Counted from the first letter of the stretch, positions 21,495-34,399 are shown. The stretch: DNA of 36,577 nucleotides from Glomus cerebriforme (GCA_003550305.1 QKYT01000027.1:1-36577), one strand, 5' to 3'. Notes: generated from the sequence alone by a model not told the origin. Numbers and translations are program-made.

Positions 21495-24400
21495 TCTTTT
21501 CGCCTTGTAGTTATCTACAGAATCGCTTTAATGTTAGAAGGCGAACTTGTATAAAAAGACTATTTTAAAACCCTCCCATAAAAAGATCTTATTTTGATTT
21601 ATGCTTATTCTTTTCTATTTAAATTTTTAATATGCATATATATTTTTTGTATGAAAAAAAACCTTTATTGTAACAAAATTTTTTGATATTTATAATATAA
21701 AACTTAATTACTTATTTTTTTAATAAATTGTCAAATTTAAATGGATTATTAGTTTATTATTATTAATAATCTATTGGACTTATATAAAATATTATTATTC
21801 TTTTTGATGTAAAATAAATAAATTATTTTAAATTATTAGCTTTATTTATATTTAAGATTTATAAAGCTAAAAACTTGAATAATATTTTTATTAAAAATAA
21901 TATTATATATTATATATTTTTTTTTTGAACAAATAATAAATTTCTTATTTATCAAATAATTTTTTTGTTATTAGATTCAAAATCATCTTACAAACCTATA
22001 AATAAAACTACTTAAATATTAAGAATAGAAATTATCTCAATAAAAAAACAATTATATTTTATAGAAAAATTTTTAATAGACAAATACTATTATTAACTAT
22101 TTACATTAAATTTATTTTAATTAATCAAAAAATCTTTAAAATTTAATAATTATTATATTTATTAAAAAACTTTTAAAATAAAAAAACAATATAAAATTAT
22201 AGTTAAACCTCTATATAATTATCTCCTATATAATCACAACTTTTTATAAGTACCCAATTTTAAAAATCAGTTTTTAAAAATCATATCAAATTATTCCTAT
22301 ATAAATACAAATCAATTATAGATTTCATAATCCTAAATTAAATATACATATTATTTTTATTAATAATAAAATAAATTTTACATAATAAATTTTAGCCAGA
22401 ATTACCAAATCATATGATTAAAATTTTCTTTTTAAGAATAAATATTACATATGCAAAATTTTTTTATTAAATAGCTATTATCAAAAATGAAAATACCTGA
22501 ATTATAATTTACTAATTTCAGTTAAAATTAAGAAATTTTTAATTTTAATACTTTTATATAAGCATATTTCTATACAATTCTAATTTTAAAAGATTTGTAT
22601 AATAATATATTTATTTAATAATATATAATATAAAAATTAGAAGTTTATTATTTATTATTAATCTTACCAAATTTTAATATTTCAAATATATTTTAAATAA
22701 TTAAAAATTTTAAACTTTCATATTTTATAAAATAATTATTATTTTTAAATTTTTTTTTTTTTATAAAAATGAATTAATTCAATTTATTAAACTCTATTTA
22801 ACACTTATAGTAACTTATTACAATATAATTGGTTAAAATTAATACAAAAATAAATATAAATAAATATAAAACACAATATTATTAAAGGATACAAGTATAC
22901 TGTAATCTATTGCACAGTTAGCCTAATACTTAAGAGAGTAAATCCTACTATAAGGATCTTTTTAAATATAATCATTCTCTCTATCTATATAACTATGAAC
23001 TATGAAAAATTTAAAATGTTTTACTTTAGTCTTAAAATATCACATTCTGATATTTAATTAGATTTTTAATTACTAAACTTATTTACATTTACATAAACTT
23101 ACAAAATCCAAGAATAATAATTTATAAATAATTTATAAGTAATATACAAGATCTTATACAGTCAGACCTTTATATTTTCACATTTCATAATTGCACTCAT
23201 TATATATACACATCTTTCTAAGCTTATATAATCTCTAATTATTTTACCAAATCAATCCTGCTAAAAAGTATATTTCTATAATCTTATATAGATTCTGTCA
23301 TAAAAAATATATACTTATGCAAATTTATACAAATCTTGTTGATGCTTAAAAAAATTTACCAATAGTTAGAGTAGATCAATAAAGAAATTGATATAAAACT
23401 AAATGTAATAATGAAAAGATAAAAATCAACAAAATCAATAACGAATTAATGCATAAAATAGCAATTAAAATGGCAATCAAATGAATTAAGTCCAGAATTG
23501 TACATAACATTACAAATTTTTGCGATTTAAGATCTGCTTCAGTCTTTTAAATTTCATTATTTATAATTTCTTAATCAATTTATCAAATATGGTATGGCAA
23601 TAACAAATTAATAATGAAAATCGAAAACCAATCTGGTATTATTAAAAACTCCGCGAGTTCCGTACCAAGCCCCGCTGTGGAAAATAAATTTATTAAAAAT
23701 AGCGATCTTGCACATCATGTATTGTGACATCATAATTTGCACAAGCACAGGATAGGAGGGAAATTCTTTGAATAAATGATAAAGAATGAATATGGGAACA
23801 GAAGATCACGAGCAACAATTTTTCTAAAATAAGTAAAATGGATTTCAACAAATCGTCATATATCTCATATTCTCGTATTCTCGTATATCGGTTTCATTTT
23901 TAACATCGGAATAAGAACAGTAAGAATCGCAAATTTAGGTTAATTTTGCCAAGCAAGTTTTTTGATGTAGTGATCAAGTAATTTACATTTTGCAGCAAGT
24001 GAAGTAAATGAACATCTGATTTATTGTTGTGCTTTTGTATTGGAGCATTTTATTTTTAGATTCTACATATTATTGATATCGAGTATTGTTGTATGTAAAA
24101 AATGATCGGCTTTACTATAAATGGCCAATCATCAAATTAACCGAATCAAGTAAATCTTTATTCAAGTTCAACTAAGTTTTAGTAATTTATAATTTTTGAT
24201 GTATAAATCGTAAAATAATTTTGTTGACAATATATCTAATGTCCCAAAGATCTATATCAATAAGGACCGCACGGCGCGATGAGTAGATTTTTTAATGAAT
24301 TTCTTTGTGCAGAACAATTACAACATCTTGTGCAATACCTCCCAAATTTGTCACACTCAGGCTTAGATTTTGTGACTTAGTTTATTTTCATATTGTGGAA

Positions 24401-24557
24401 CATAATACAGTACTTTTCCGTTCACACAAAGCAGCATCTTACGACGAGCAAAGCAAAACAAAAAGTTGTAATTTATGTTATTTATTTATTAGTCTTTTTT
24501 GCTTTCTTTCTTCTATTCTTTCTTTTATTTTTTTTTTATTTTCTTTTGAGAAAACAC
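21495..24557. other. Long AT-rich intergenic region between two kinases
   Basis: The 3-kb interval has no credible gene. Two words resemble ends of Tigger/pogo-like elements: AAACCTCTATATAATTATCT (about 22203) and ACAGTCAGACCTTTATATTT (about 23159), the latter preceded by T. The last 850 bp (from about 23700) are less AT-rich and are probably the promoter and 5' UTR of KIN1. They include a long T-rich tract at 24495-24545 just before the start codon. Confidence 0.5.
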
Positions 24558-27500
24558 ATGCCAACAACACAGCCAACAACAGCAACACCTGGAGTTGCTT
24601 CGACATCAATAGACTATAAATATTATTATAAAGATTCACTACAAAAGGAATTACCTCCAACACCTAATGAAAATGGAGCATCGGACGAGTCTGCTGGTAG
24701 CATGGATGGCAGTAACTCTCATTATTCGACAGAGGATGAAACTGACCAATTTCATCCTGCAAGCGAAAATCTCGATAACGATTCTTTAATGCATGGATCT
24801 GATTATGAGACTCGTTTGCTTCAAGTGGAAAAGAACGGTCCAACAATATTGCGTGATTCGCCTGTACCTTCAGAATTACCGGTATATTCACCACCAGACG
24901 AAGATATAAACCTTAAAGGGTCCGTAAGGAAAAACCCAGAAACAACCGCATCTCGAGAAGTTCCTCGACAATCCCAGCGAGCTTCAAATTCTCCTACTCC
25001 TGTTATTACTACTTCAGATCCAAATGGAGAGACAATTTCCAACAACACAACTGCCTCAGATACTAGTAGTCATAATGTAAAAGTTAAACCCAAAAAGGTT
25101 TTGGGTAATTATACTTTGACAAAAACTTTAGGTGCTGGTAGTATGGGAAAAGTAAAGTTAGCTGTGCATTCACTAACTGGGGAAAAGGTAAATTTAATCA
25201 TAAACCTGAATTGAAAAAAAAAATTAGATGATTAATATAACTGGATAAGATAATTAAGGATACGTAGGGGTTTTTTTTAACTTTTAATTTTGATCAATTA
25301 TAGTTGGCTGTAAAAATAATTCCACGTGTACACCCATCTGACAAAGACTCTTCTTCAAAAGATGATAACAAAGAAACTCGCACTATTCGCGAGGCATCAA
25401 TAATGCTTTTGTTACATCATCCTTATATAGTACAACTTAGAGAAGTTATGGTATTACCACACCATTATTATATGTTTTTTGAATATGTAAATGGTGGTCA
25501 AATGTTGGATTACATTATCAGTCATGGGAAACTAAAAGAGAAGCATGCGAGAAAGTTTGCCAGGCAAATAGTTAGCGCTTTGGGTGAGTCTTTGAAATTA
25601 TAGTCTGTGACGGCTATATCGATTCAAAAAATTTTGATGCATATTATGCATATTAATTTTTGTGTATGGTTTTAAAATTCTATACTTTTTTATTGAAAAA
25701 TAATTCTGCAAGTTTTATTTCAACATTTTTTTATAATATCGATATATTCGCTTTTTTTGATTTATTTTAAATCTATACAGATTACTGTCACAGAAATTCA
25801 ATTGTACATCGAGGTTTGTGTTTCACATTTTTTTTATTATACAATTTATATTCGGTTTTCAAAAGATTCATTTTTTTTTGTTGATTATAGATTTGAAAAT
25901 CGAAAATATTCTTATATCTAAATCCGGCTCCATTAAAATAATTGATTTTGGGCTATCAAATTTATACTCACCACGATCTCATCTTTCCACGTTTTGTGGT
26001 TCATTATATTTCGCGGCCCCCGAATTATTAAATGCAAAATTATATACTGGACCAGAGGTGGATGTATGGAGTTTTGGAATTGTTCTTTATGTACTTGTGT
26101 GTGGAAAAGTACCCTTCGATGATCAAAGTATGCCCGCTTTGCATGCTAAAATCAAAAGAGGTGTTGTTGAATATCCTGGGTGGCTAAGTAACGGTAAGAA
26201 CTTTTAGAAATTTAAGACTTATTTCTTATAAGCAAGTTTGTTTATATTGATGGATTGTACTTTTATCAAGATTGTAAACACCTTCTTTCACGTATGCTTG
26301 TTACCAATCCAATGCATCGAGCTTCTCTTGCCGAGGTAATGGGTCATTCTTGGATGAATAAAGGGTATGATGGTCCACCAGAAAATTACCTACCGTTACG
26401 TTCTCCGCTTTCCCTTCCATTAGATCCTGAAGTGATTCATGGCATGACGGGATTTGAATTTGGTTCTGAGCACGATATTAAATCACGTCTTGAAAATATA
26501 ATCAAGAGTGATTCTTATCAAAATTCAATAAAAGCTCAACAATATCAACAACAACTTGGTGGTTCGTTTGACTATAGGAAAAAGAGTGGAAGTTTTGAAT
26601 ATTATCGCAAAAAATTATCAGGCTCGAGTGGTTCAATTCATGAGGATAAGGCTATAACTGCTGATCCTTCTCAGGCAGTTCACCCATTGATCTCAATTTA
26701 TTACCTTGTTAGAGAAAAAATTGAAAGAGATCGTTTAATACAGCAAGGTGGACTTCCCAAATTTGGCTCATCGTCTTCACTTGTTGAAACAAACAGTATG
26801 CTCATTCCTCATGTTCCAGTACCTGATCCTTCACATCCAAGCGACACTGGCTTTGATGTTAACATTCGAGGATCAATACCATCTGGAACAAATGCAAATA
26901 CACCGGTTGTTAGACGTGCAACAGTTCCTTCCGGAACCAGACCTCGTGCAAGAACAAGCGGTGAGGGTGATCTATTAAATATGGTCACAATTCCACCTGT
27001 AGTAGATGAGCAGGAAATTCCTGAAGAAACTATGGATGAAATTAGTGGTGAGTTAAATTATGGTAGGAAGAGCAGTGAACAATCAACACATAGTAATACC
27101 AGTTCAAGCGGTGGACTAATAAGACGCTTGAGTTTAGCAATAGTGGGGCTACCACGAGATTCAACGACACCACCTGCTTCCCCAATTTCAACCAGCCCTA
27201 ATTCCCCAAAAGGTCAATCTGAGCATCGACGTCATGGTTCAACTCCAAGTGGTCCTAAGAGAGAAGGTTCTGGTCATTTCTCCCAAAGGATTTCCACTAT
27301 GTTATCTAGAGCAACTACTGTTTCTGAAGCAGATTATAAACGTCATCGTCAAAGAAGTTCTGTCGGTAATAATAGAATGGTCCATAATAATGCTGGAACC
27401 CCTCCAAAATCTCCTGGTACTAAAGTTCCTGTAGGTGTTTTGCCACAATTAAATGATCCATCATCACAACAAGATAGAAGTTACTTTCCTCCAAGCTCTA

Positions 27501-28348
27501 CTACTACAAATCGATCTCATAATCGTAGTTCTTCTACTAATGGCCAAATGTCCATTAATATACAAAATTTACAAAATCAAAATTTACAGAATCAAAACTT
27601 ACAGAATCAAACCTTACAAAATCAAACCTTACAAAATCAAAATTTACAAAGTCCAAATGATTTTAATTTCCCTCCTTCTTCCTCTCCACATTCACCTTTA
27701 CCTGGTGGTACGGCAGACTCTTGGATTAGACCAGTATATCTTAAAGGTTTGTTTAGTGTAGCAACAACTTCAACAAAACCCCCATCAGTTATACGTCAGG
27801 ACATAATAAGGGTACTTGATCGCATTGGTGTTAAATGGCGAGAAGGTAGAGGAGGATTTGAATGTGTCCATATACCAAGTATTGATTTAAAGTCCGTAGT
27901 AGTTACTAACTATGGAGGAAAAGGTGATCAATATTCAGGATCATATGGCGTTACAAATCATCATCATGCTCATTTTAATCGACATGAACGTAGAGGAAGT
28001 CATTCGTCTGGTAATTCAGCAGCGTCATCGTCATCTTCAACTTCATATAAAGATAGTTATGCACAAGGTCAGGACCTTCACTTTTCAGCAGATGGTGAAG
28101 TTCGTCTCTCATTATCACCTCCGCTTAGTAGTGGGGGATTTAACCAATCTGGTGGGCATAGCAGTGGTAATATTCCCTCTTCAGCTGCAACTGCCAACGT
28201 TACAGATTTAGTTGTAAGATTTGAGATATTTATTGTTAAAGTTCCATTATTACTTGGAGTACATGGATTACAATTTCGCAGAGTTGCTGGTGATCCATGG
28301 CAATACAAAAATATGTGTTCAAAGATTTTAGGAGAATTAAAATTGTAG
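24558..28348 (+). CDS. KIN1: Kin1/Kin2 (MARK/PAR-1 family) serine/threonine kinase
   Basis: Exons: 24558-25187, 25304-25583, 25781-25813 (33 nt), 25891-26193, 26271-28348; 1107 residues. The start is the first ATG in frame ([12 protein letters not shown]); the open frame upstream is T-rich with no ATG. Residues 1-180 are disordered. The kinase domain spans about 183-445: [45 protein letters not shown], then the activation loop [13 protein letters not shown] with the Thr that upstream kinases phosphorylate in MARKs, and [30 protein letters not shown] after the kinase is a Kin1 landmark. The C-terminus ([20 protein letters not shown] and onward) is a KA1 domain that binds acidic phospholipids and autoinhibits. 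In yeasts Kin1 acts in polarity, exocytosis and septation. A 5-residue tandem repeat (LQNQN/T) lies near residues 845-873. Confidence 0.95.
27563..27650 (+). repeat. 15-bp coding minisatellite in KIN1 (LQNQN/T units)
   Basis: Units of the form TTACAAAATCAAAAT / TTACAGAATCAAAAC / TTACAAAATCAAACC repeat about six times without frame disruption. They encode LQNQN or LQNQT in the disordered linker between the kinase and KA1 domains. Third-position and single-base differences show independent drift of the units. The length is likely polymorphic. Confidence 0.85.
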
Positions 28349-29167
28349 CATGAACATAATGAATAATTTTATTTAGATTATTGAAATAACTGCCAATATT
28401 TTATTTTTTATTATTTATACCAATTTTTAAATTCAAAAATTTGGTCCCAATTGTAAATGTGTATCAAAAATTTTTTTTTTTTTGGTTGTAGATAGGTGAT
28501 TTCTTCATTTTACATATAATAGCCTTTTATGCATTTCATATATTATTATTTTCTTTCTGTATTGATTTTATATTTATTTATATTATTTATCAGAGTTTGG
28601 TTTAAATACTGTAGATGTGTTTTGTGATCATTTTTGAAGTCAATTCAAATGTACAGAAAAGATTTTTTTTTTTTTTATTATATATATATATTATATATGT
28701 TTTGACTTCGTCGATTTTTAAAAAAAATTTAACTGTATTTTTTATTTTCTTTTTTTTTGGATGATTATTTATATGTAAATTTTTTTTTTCTTTTTTTTTT
28801 CTTTGAATAATATATAAATAAATATTGTAAAATTAAGATGAAAATTACTGTAACTGATAATATTTTTCATAATTCTTAACATTATAATAATTGCGGGGTA
28901 ATAGTCGTGCGGGTAATTCAGGCAACTTACACCATTTAGTATCAAGGTATAGTATCAAGGACGCGTTCGCGTTAATGTAACCTTAAATACCGTTAAGTTA
29001 TTGGTTTATAGCAATCAAGTGATCCAAAATTTATCATGATATAAATAATTGTAAATGGAATTTGATAGAATCGATACTCTTTTCGCGTCTTTTCTTTTTT
29101 TTTAAAAAAAAAATTTTGCTTGGTATATTGTTTACAAGAACAAATATTATTTACTGGAACAAACAAT
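28349..29167. promoter_or_regulatory. KIN1 3' flank and forkhead-gene promoter
   Basis: The stretch contains several long T-runs (for example near 28470, 28665 and 28780). It has a duplicated word AGTATCAAGG (28938 and 28951 area), an ACGCGT (28961-28966) that matches the MluI cell-cycle box, and a TGTTTAC at 29129-29135. The last reads GTAAACA on the other strand, a forkhead consensus site, 33 bp before the forkhead start codon. The functions of these motifs are inference. Confidence 0.4.
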
Positions 29168-31545
29168 ATGCAACATCAGTACGCGCAAGCAATAGACCTG
29201 TCAAATATTCCCACTATGACTATGGAAGAAGTATTAAATGGTCGTCTTCATTTGGGACAAAGGTCCTTCAGTTCAGAGAACCGTATTTTACAAGGTGATA
29301 TAACAGAAAAATCTTCTTACAGTAAAAGAGATAAAAGCTGCAAAGATTCGCGTATTATTTCTCCGCAACAAGTACCACTGCAAACTTTTCAGTGGTCTTC
29401 TCAAGAGATATCTCAAGACTATCGAACCAATACAGAAAACATAATTAAGTTTGAAAATGGTATATACTACTAAACGCGGTTTACTTTTGTTTTGTTTTTA
29501 TTTTATTTTTTCTTTTTCTAAGTACAAAATACATCATTATAATCATTATTAGAGTCACCAGTTGTTTCAATGGATGAAATATATAATAATGGTAACCGAA
29601 ATAGAGGAAATAATGTAAAAAAACTTAATACGGTCCCTTATTCATTTCATTTTAATACTTTTCCTACAACACATCAATTTTCCGAAAATCGATTTCCACG
29701 TTTAGAAAATGAAATTCAAACAACATTGTTTGGAGATGAAAATAACTTTACAGATAAATCAAAGGTAACTTAAATATGAGACGCGTTCCCATCGTCAACA
29801 AAAATTCCCGTTCACGTGACCTTTTGGCCAGAATTATGGCATTAACTGTAGCGTTTTGGCATTAAGAGTGGAATAATAGGTGACAAATGCCGAAAAATAA
29901 TACTGGGTGACAAATATTTTTCATATGATCACGTGAACGTGAATTTTATTGGCGAGTAAAATTATCACGTGATATAGCAACATTTTTTGTTAATGATTAT
30001 TCAATAAATGGGAATTTTTGTTTACAGGATTATATTTCAACTATATTTCCCATTTCAATCGATGAGGAAAACAAGAATGTTACGCAAAATGGGAACCAAA
30101 CGGAAGGCAAAATCTTAGCAAATAATTTTGAATATATGAATAAAATTAGCATATTTGAATCCGAATATCGAATAAAGAAACTTACCGAGAAGCAACGACG
30201 TAGCGTCAAAGAAAGTTTAGCTGCAGAAAGTTTGGTGACATTACAAACTACGAAAGAAGAAAATGAATTGTTACAGTTATCTAAAAATCAAAGGATGCAA
30301 AGTAAACAAAACGAGAAACCCAAACAAAAAGTTCAAAGGGAACAAAATCATGCAAATAAGGAAAATGAAAACACGAAAAATATGATCCAAGATCAACTCC
30401 TTTATGAAATGTTCATTAAAAGTGGTTTAACAATGGAGGATGTTCTAAAATTTAAGGAAGATAATTTTAAAAGTCAAAAGGTGACCATTTATATTCCGCC
30501 AATTATATTACTTATGTAATGTTAACATATTATATATTAATGATTAATAAAAAAATTCTTTAAAAGAATGATACTATTCAACATCCAGCTACGATTTCTA
30601 TGCAAAGCCAAAAGCCTACAACAGTTAATATACCAGTGCAATTGCAGGAACCGGTTCCCGTACCAAATCCATTCCAAAGTCCTGCACCTATTAATCAAAT
30701 GAAAGTTAAATTACCGAAAACAAAACCTGTAAATATATCAGGATACAGATCAAAACCTATACCAATTTTACCAGCGACAAGTTTACCTTATCACCCATAC
30801 CTAATTCAAGAAGGAGAGACAGAATTAAATACACAGATGAATGATATTGTACAAGAAAAACCTCAACGACCAAGTTATTCTTATGCTTCTATGATAGGAC
30901 AAGCCATAATGACATCACCAGAGAAGAAACTAGCACTAGCTGATATTTACTCCTGGATATCGAAAACTTATCCTTATTACAAGATGAGTGATGTTGGCTG
31001 GAAGGCAAGACAATTTATTAGTAATAATCTTTAGATTTCAGAAATTCTAAACTTTGATAACTTCCGCAAATCAAAAATATAGAATTCTATACGTCACAAC
31101 CTATCTTTGTATTCGGCTTTTATAAGAGTCCCTAATGAAGGCACAACAAGATCTCTTTGGATGATCAATCCTGAAGAAGAACAATGTTTTATTAATGGTG
31201 TTTACCATTACTCAAAAGTAAGCAATTAAATATTAATCAAAATTAGCTGATCTTGAAAATAAACAGCTTTTTATATTTATATGAAATCATTATTTTATGA
31301 TTTAGAGACCACCAGGTAGTAACAAGAACTTGAGAAGAAAATCTAAATCTGCATCGAAGTCAAATGTTGTCAATGGAAATTTAAATAACGTTGTGCAAAC
31401 TGCTTGTACCACTGCGAACGATACCATCATGCCAATGGCAACATCTCTATCTTATTGTTCGAATCCAGTTGAATATTTTACAAATCCATATAATGTTCAG
31501 TCATATAAATTACCTAAAGTTGAAGTCTTATCTGAAAAACAGTGA
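29168..31545 (+). CDS. Forkhead-box transcription factor, six exons
   Basis: Exons: 29168-29459, 29553-29764, 30028-30480, 30567-31004, 31083-31217, 31306-31545; 589 residues. The forkhead DNA-binding domain lies at about residues 417-500: [14 protein letters not shown], then [18 protein letters not shown], the recognition helix [20 protein letters not shown], and a wing with [10 protein letters not shown]. The N-terminal 410 residues are low-complexity, with a Gln/Lys/Glu-rich coiled-coil-like stretch (about 190-285) and a Pro/Gln-rich part. No FHA domain was recognised, so it is not the Fkh1/2 type. It may be nearer the fungal Hcm1/Sep1 group, but this is uncertain. A basic stretch [12 protein letters not shown] after the domain could be a nuclear signal. 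Intron 4 is GC-AG and splits the recognition-helix coding region after GWK. Intron 2 is unusually long because it contains an inverted-repeat element. Confidence 0.93.
29794..30025. mobile_element. Inverted-repeat element (MITE-like) filling forkhead intron 2
   Basis: The left end GTCAACAAAAATTCCC (29794-29809) matches the reverse complement of the right end GTAAACAAAAATTCCC (30010-30025) at 15 of 16 positions. Inside, CGTTCACGTGA (29809-29819) has a perfect inverted copy at 29929-29939. The element accounts for 232 of the intron's 263 bases, and its right end is immediately followed by the AG of the splice acceptor (30026-30027). Words such as GGCCAGAATTATG and CACGTG are shared with the element at 7226-7622. 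No target-site duplication is obvious and there is no coding capacity. Confidence 0.6.
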
Positions 31546-31961
31546 TAATACTGTCACATCAGATTAAGAAGATTAATTTTAAATTGATGTTTGTCAAGCT
31601 TTTTTTTTTTGTAAAATAATGGGTCTTTATTAACGAATAACTTTTTTTATAATAATAGTATTGATTGTATTGATTGTATAATTTGTATTGGTTTCTACTT
31701 TTTATGAATTATTGGTTTACGTGATATGTTTCTGTATTCATTCTCATGTGGTACAAAGTATTAAATATTTAGGAAAAAAACATTAATATCGAAGAACGTG
31801 CACTAATCACATTCCGACTTAGATTTATTAATCTTCTAATCCGCTTTCACTAAATTATTCTTATTTATTTTTCATATCTGTTTGTTTATTCAGTTATATT
31901 GTTATTTAAGTTACAAAGTAGGTGAAAATAGCTATCCTTTTTTTGGATTAAGTAAATATAA
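31546..31961. other. Convergent 3' flanks of forkhead and fumarase genes
   Basis: AT-rich sequence between two facing stops, with no additional gene. It presumably holds both 3' UTRs. Confidence 0.6.
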
Positions 31962-34380
31962 TTATAATTTTGGGCCTACATAGAAAAAAAAAATTTAAAT
32001 AAAATAAAGTTAACAATATTAATTTCAAATAAATAAATATATTACCAATCATTTGTTCTGGTTTAACATATTCATCAAATTGTTCTGAAGTGAGAAACCC
32101 TAATTTAATTGCGGATTCTTTCAACTTTTTTGATTTAAAATTAAAGTATTAGTAAATTTAAATATTAATTTAAAAAAAATTGAAGAATTTACCGTCAAAT
32201 TTTCTTTATATGCATTCTTTGCTACTGCGGCAGCCTTATCATATCCTGATAAATAAAATTATCAAATTGATTATTAGTTTATCCTTAATGAATAATACTT
32301 CCAAAATAATTACCAATGTGTGGATTCAACGCAGTAACAAGCATAAGACTTTGGTACATAATATTTTTAATCTAAGAAAAAAATTCAATTTAATTAGTAT
32401 CAAAATTGCTAACATATTATTATTATAGATGATATTAACCCTTTCTTCATTAGCTTTGATTCCGACAACGCAATTTTTTGTAAACGAAACACTCGCATCA
32501 CCCAAAATACGAATTGAATGGAGAAGATTCTTTATTAAAACGGGTTTGAAGACATTTAGCTAATACAAAAATTTTGTTAATAATTTATCTCTTAAAAGGA
32601 AGTGGCAAAAATTCAAATATTTAATTAATCAAATCTTACTTCAAAATGTCCATTTGAACCAGATATAGATATGGCAGTGTGATTACCTATTACTTGCGCA
32701 GCAACCATTGTCATGGCTTCGCATTGAGTTGGATTAACTTTACCAGGCATAATTGAAGATCCAGGTTCGTTTTCGGGAAGTGCAAGTTCACCAAGGCCAC
32801 AACGAGGTCCAGAACCTAAATGATTTTTTTTCATTGTAAAAATTGTAAAAATGCTTTCATAATATCACAATATATTATACATAAATATCCATACTCTTAC
32901 CAAGTAGACGTATGTCATTTGCTATTTTCATCAAAGAAACAGCAACAGTGTTAAGAGCTCCACTGACTTCAACTATAGTGTCATGAGATGCCAGAGCCTC
33001 AAACTATAATTTAATATAATCTGGTTAAGTAAAATCATGAAATGCGAACATCTTAAATTAATTTATAAGCTGACTTTATTAGGTGCCGTTTGGAAGGGTA
33101 AACCTGTTATCTTTGCGATTTCTTTAGCGATATTGACATCAAATCCTTTACGAGTATTTAATCCCTACATAAAATTTTGTTATTACACGTGACAAAAGGA
33201 ATGAATTTAAATGAATAATTACTTACAGTTCCGACAGCTGTACCACCTTGTGCTAAATAATATAACCTTGGTAATGTTGTTTTAACACGTTCAATACCAA
33301 ATGTCAATTGTTGTGCGTATCCAGAGAACTCATCACCGAGAGTAAGTGGAGTAGCGTCCTAGAAATTACACTTTTAGAAAAGATTCATAATAATAAATGC
33401 GTTAATTTATTTGAAACATACTTGCAAATGCGTTCTTCCAATTTTAATAATTTTTGCGAATTCTTTAGATTTTTCTGTAATAGCGTCACGCAACTGTGCC
33501 AATCCTGGAAGTAGTCGTGCATTGATTTCGATTGCTGCGGACACATGCATGGCTGTAGGAAAACTACAGTACCATAATCAGTGGGTTATAATCATATAAC
33601 GTGTGATATCATATATGTTATCGCGCGTAATACTAACGTATCGTTTGACGACTGACTCATATTCACATGATCATTGGGATGAACTGGACTTTTACTTCCA
33701 AGTTTACCACCCAATATTTCAATGGCTCTATTTGCAATAACCTAGCATATCATAAAAATAAGATTATCATTAAAAATAAAATTTAATCTATAAAATGTAT
33801 ACATTATTACCTCATTTGCATTCATGTTGGTTTGTGTTCCAGAACCTGTCTGCCATACTACTAAAGGAAAATGGTCCAAGAGATCTCCCTTGATTACCTA
33901 TATTTTATGAAAACGTTAATAATAAAAAAAGATTAGTTGTTTTCGAAAAATTCATTGGATGAATAATTGATTAAGATTGACTTAGTTAATATACCTCATC
34001 TGCAGCCTGAATGATAGATTTGCCTATTTTTTGGTCAAGACCATAAGTCATATTTACAGTAGCAGCAGCTTTCTTTACTACACCGAATGCTTTTATCAAA
34101 GGTTCAGGCATACGTTCGGTTGGGCCTCCGATATCAAAATTTTTGAGTGACCTATTGACATTGAAAGGTTCAAGTTATCATAAACAAGAAGGCGTGAAAC
34201 AACGTCAAAATGGCATAGTATATAATACAATAATGAAATTGAAAAAAACACCAATTCAAGCAATTCTTCAAACAAAATGTTTTCTTACCTTTGGGTTTGC
34301 GCGCCCCAGTAACGGTCCGCAGGGACTTCAATGTCACCAAATGTATCCCGTTCAATTCTATGGTTTTGCTGAGAAGCCAT
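31962..34380 (-). CDS. FUM1: Fumarate hydratase, class II
   Basis: Minus-strand exons: 34380-34289, 34151-33995, 33897-33811, 33741-33638, 33563-33422, 33358-33227, 33164-33075, 33003-32901, 32815-32640, 32559-32440, 32371-32314, 32245-32193, 32124-32046, 31975-31962. The 14 exons join to 468 residues, the class II family length. It hydrates fumarate to malate in the TCA cycle and, in the cytosol/nucleus, clears fumarate. Landmarks: [74 protein letters not shown] and the fumarase/aspartase signature [15 protein letters not shown]. The end is [11 protein letters not shown], with the last four residues and the stop on a 14-nt exon. From this ATG there is no mitochondrial presequence; an upstream in-frame exon could supply a leader (separate entry). 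Confidence 0.97.
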
Positions 34381-34399
34381 GGCAGTTATGAAATATGGA

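Noticed and set aside
24393..24557. Hydrophobic N-terminal extension of KIN1
   Set aside because: The frame is open but has no ATG before 24558. The run of Phe/Leu comes from a T-rich leader, not a credible membrane segment.
26748..28308. Several 60-100-codon frames within KIN1 exon 5, both strands
   Set aside because: They are shadows of the coding frame that carries the Kin1 linker and KA1 domain.
33308..34391. Plus-strand frames across the fumarase locus
   Set aside because: Antisense shadows; the minus strand carries the full, phase-consistent fumarase.
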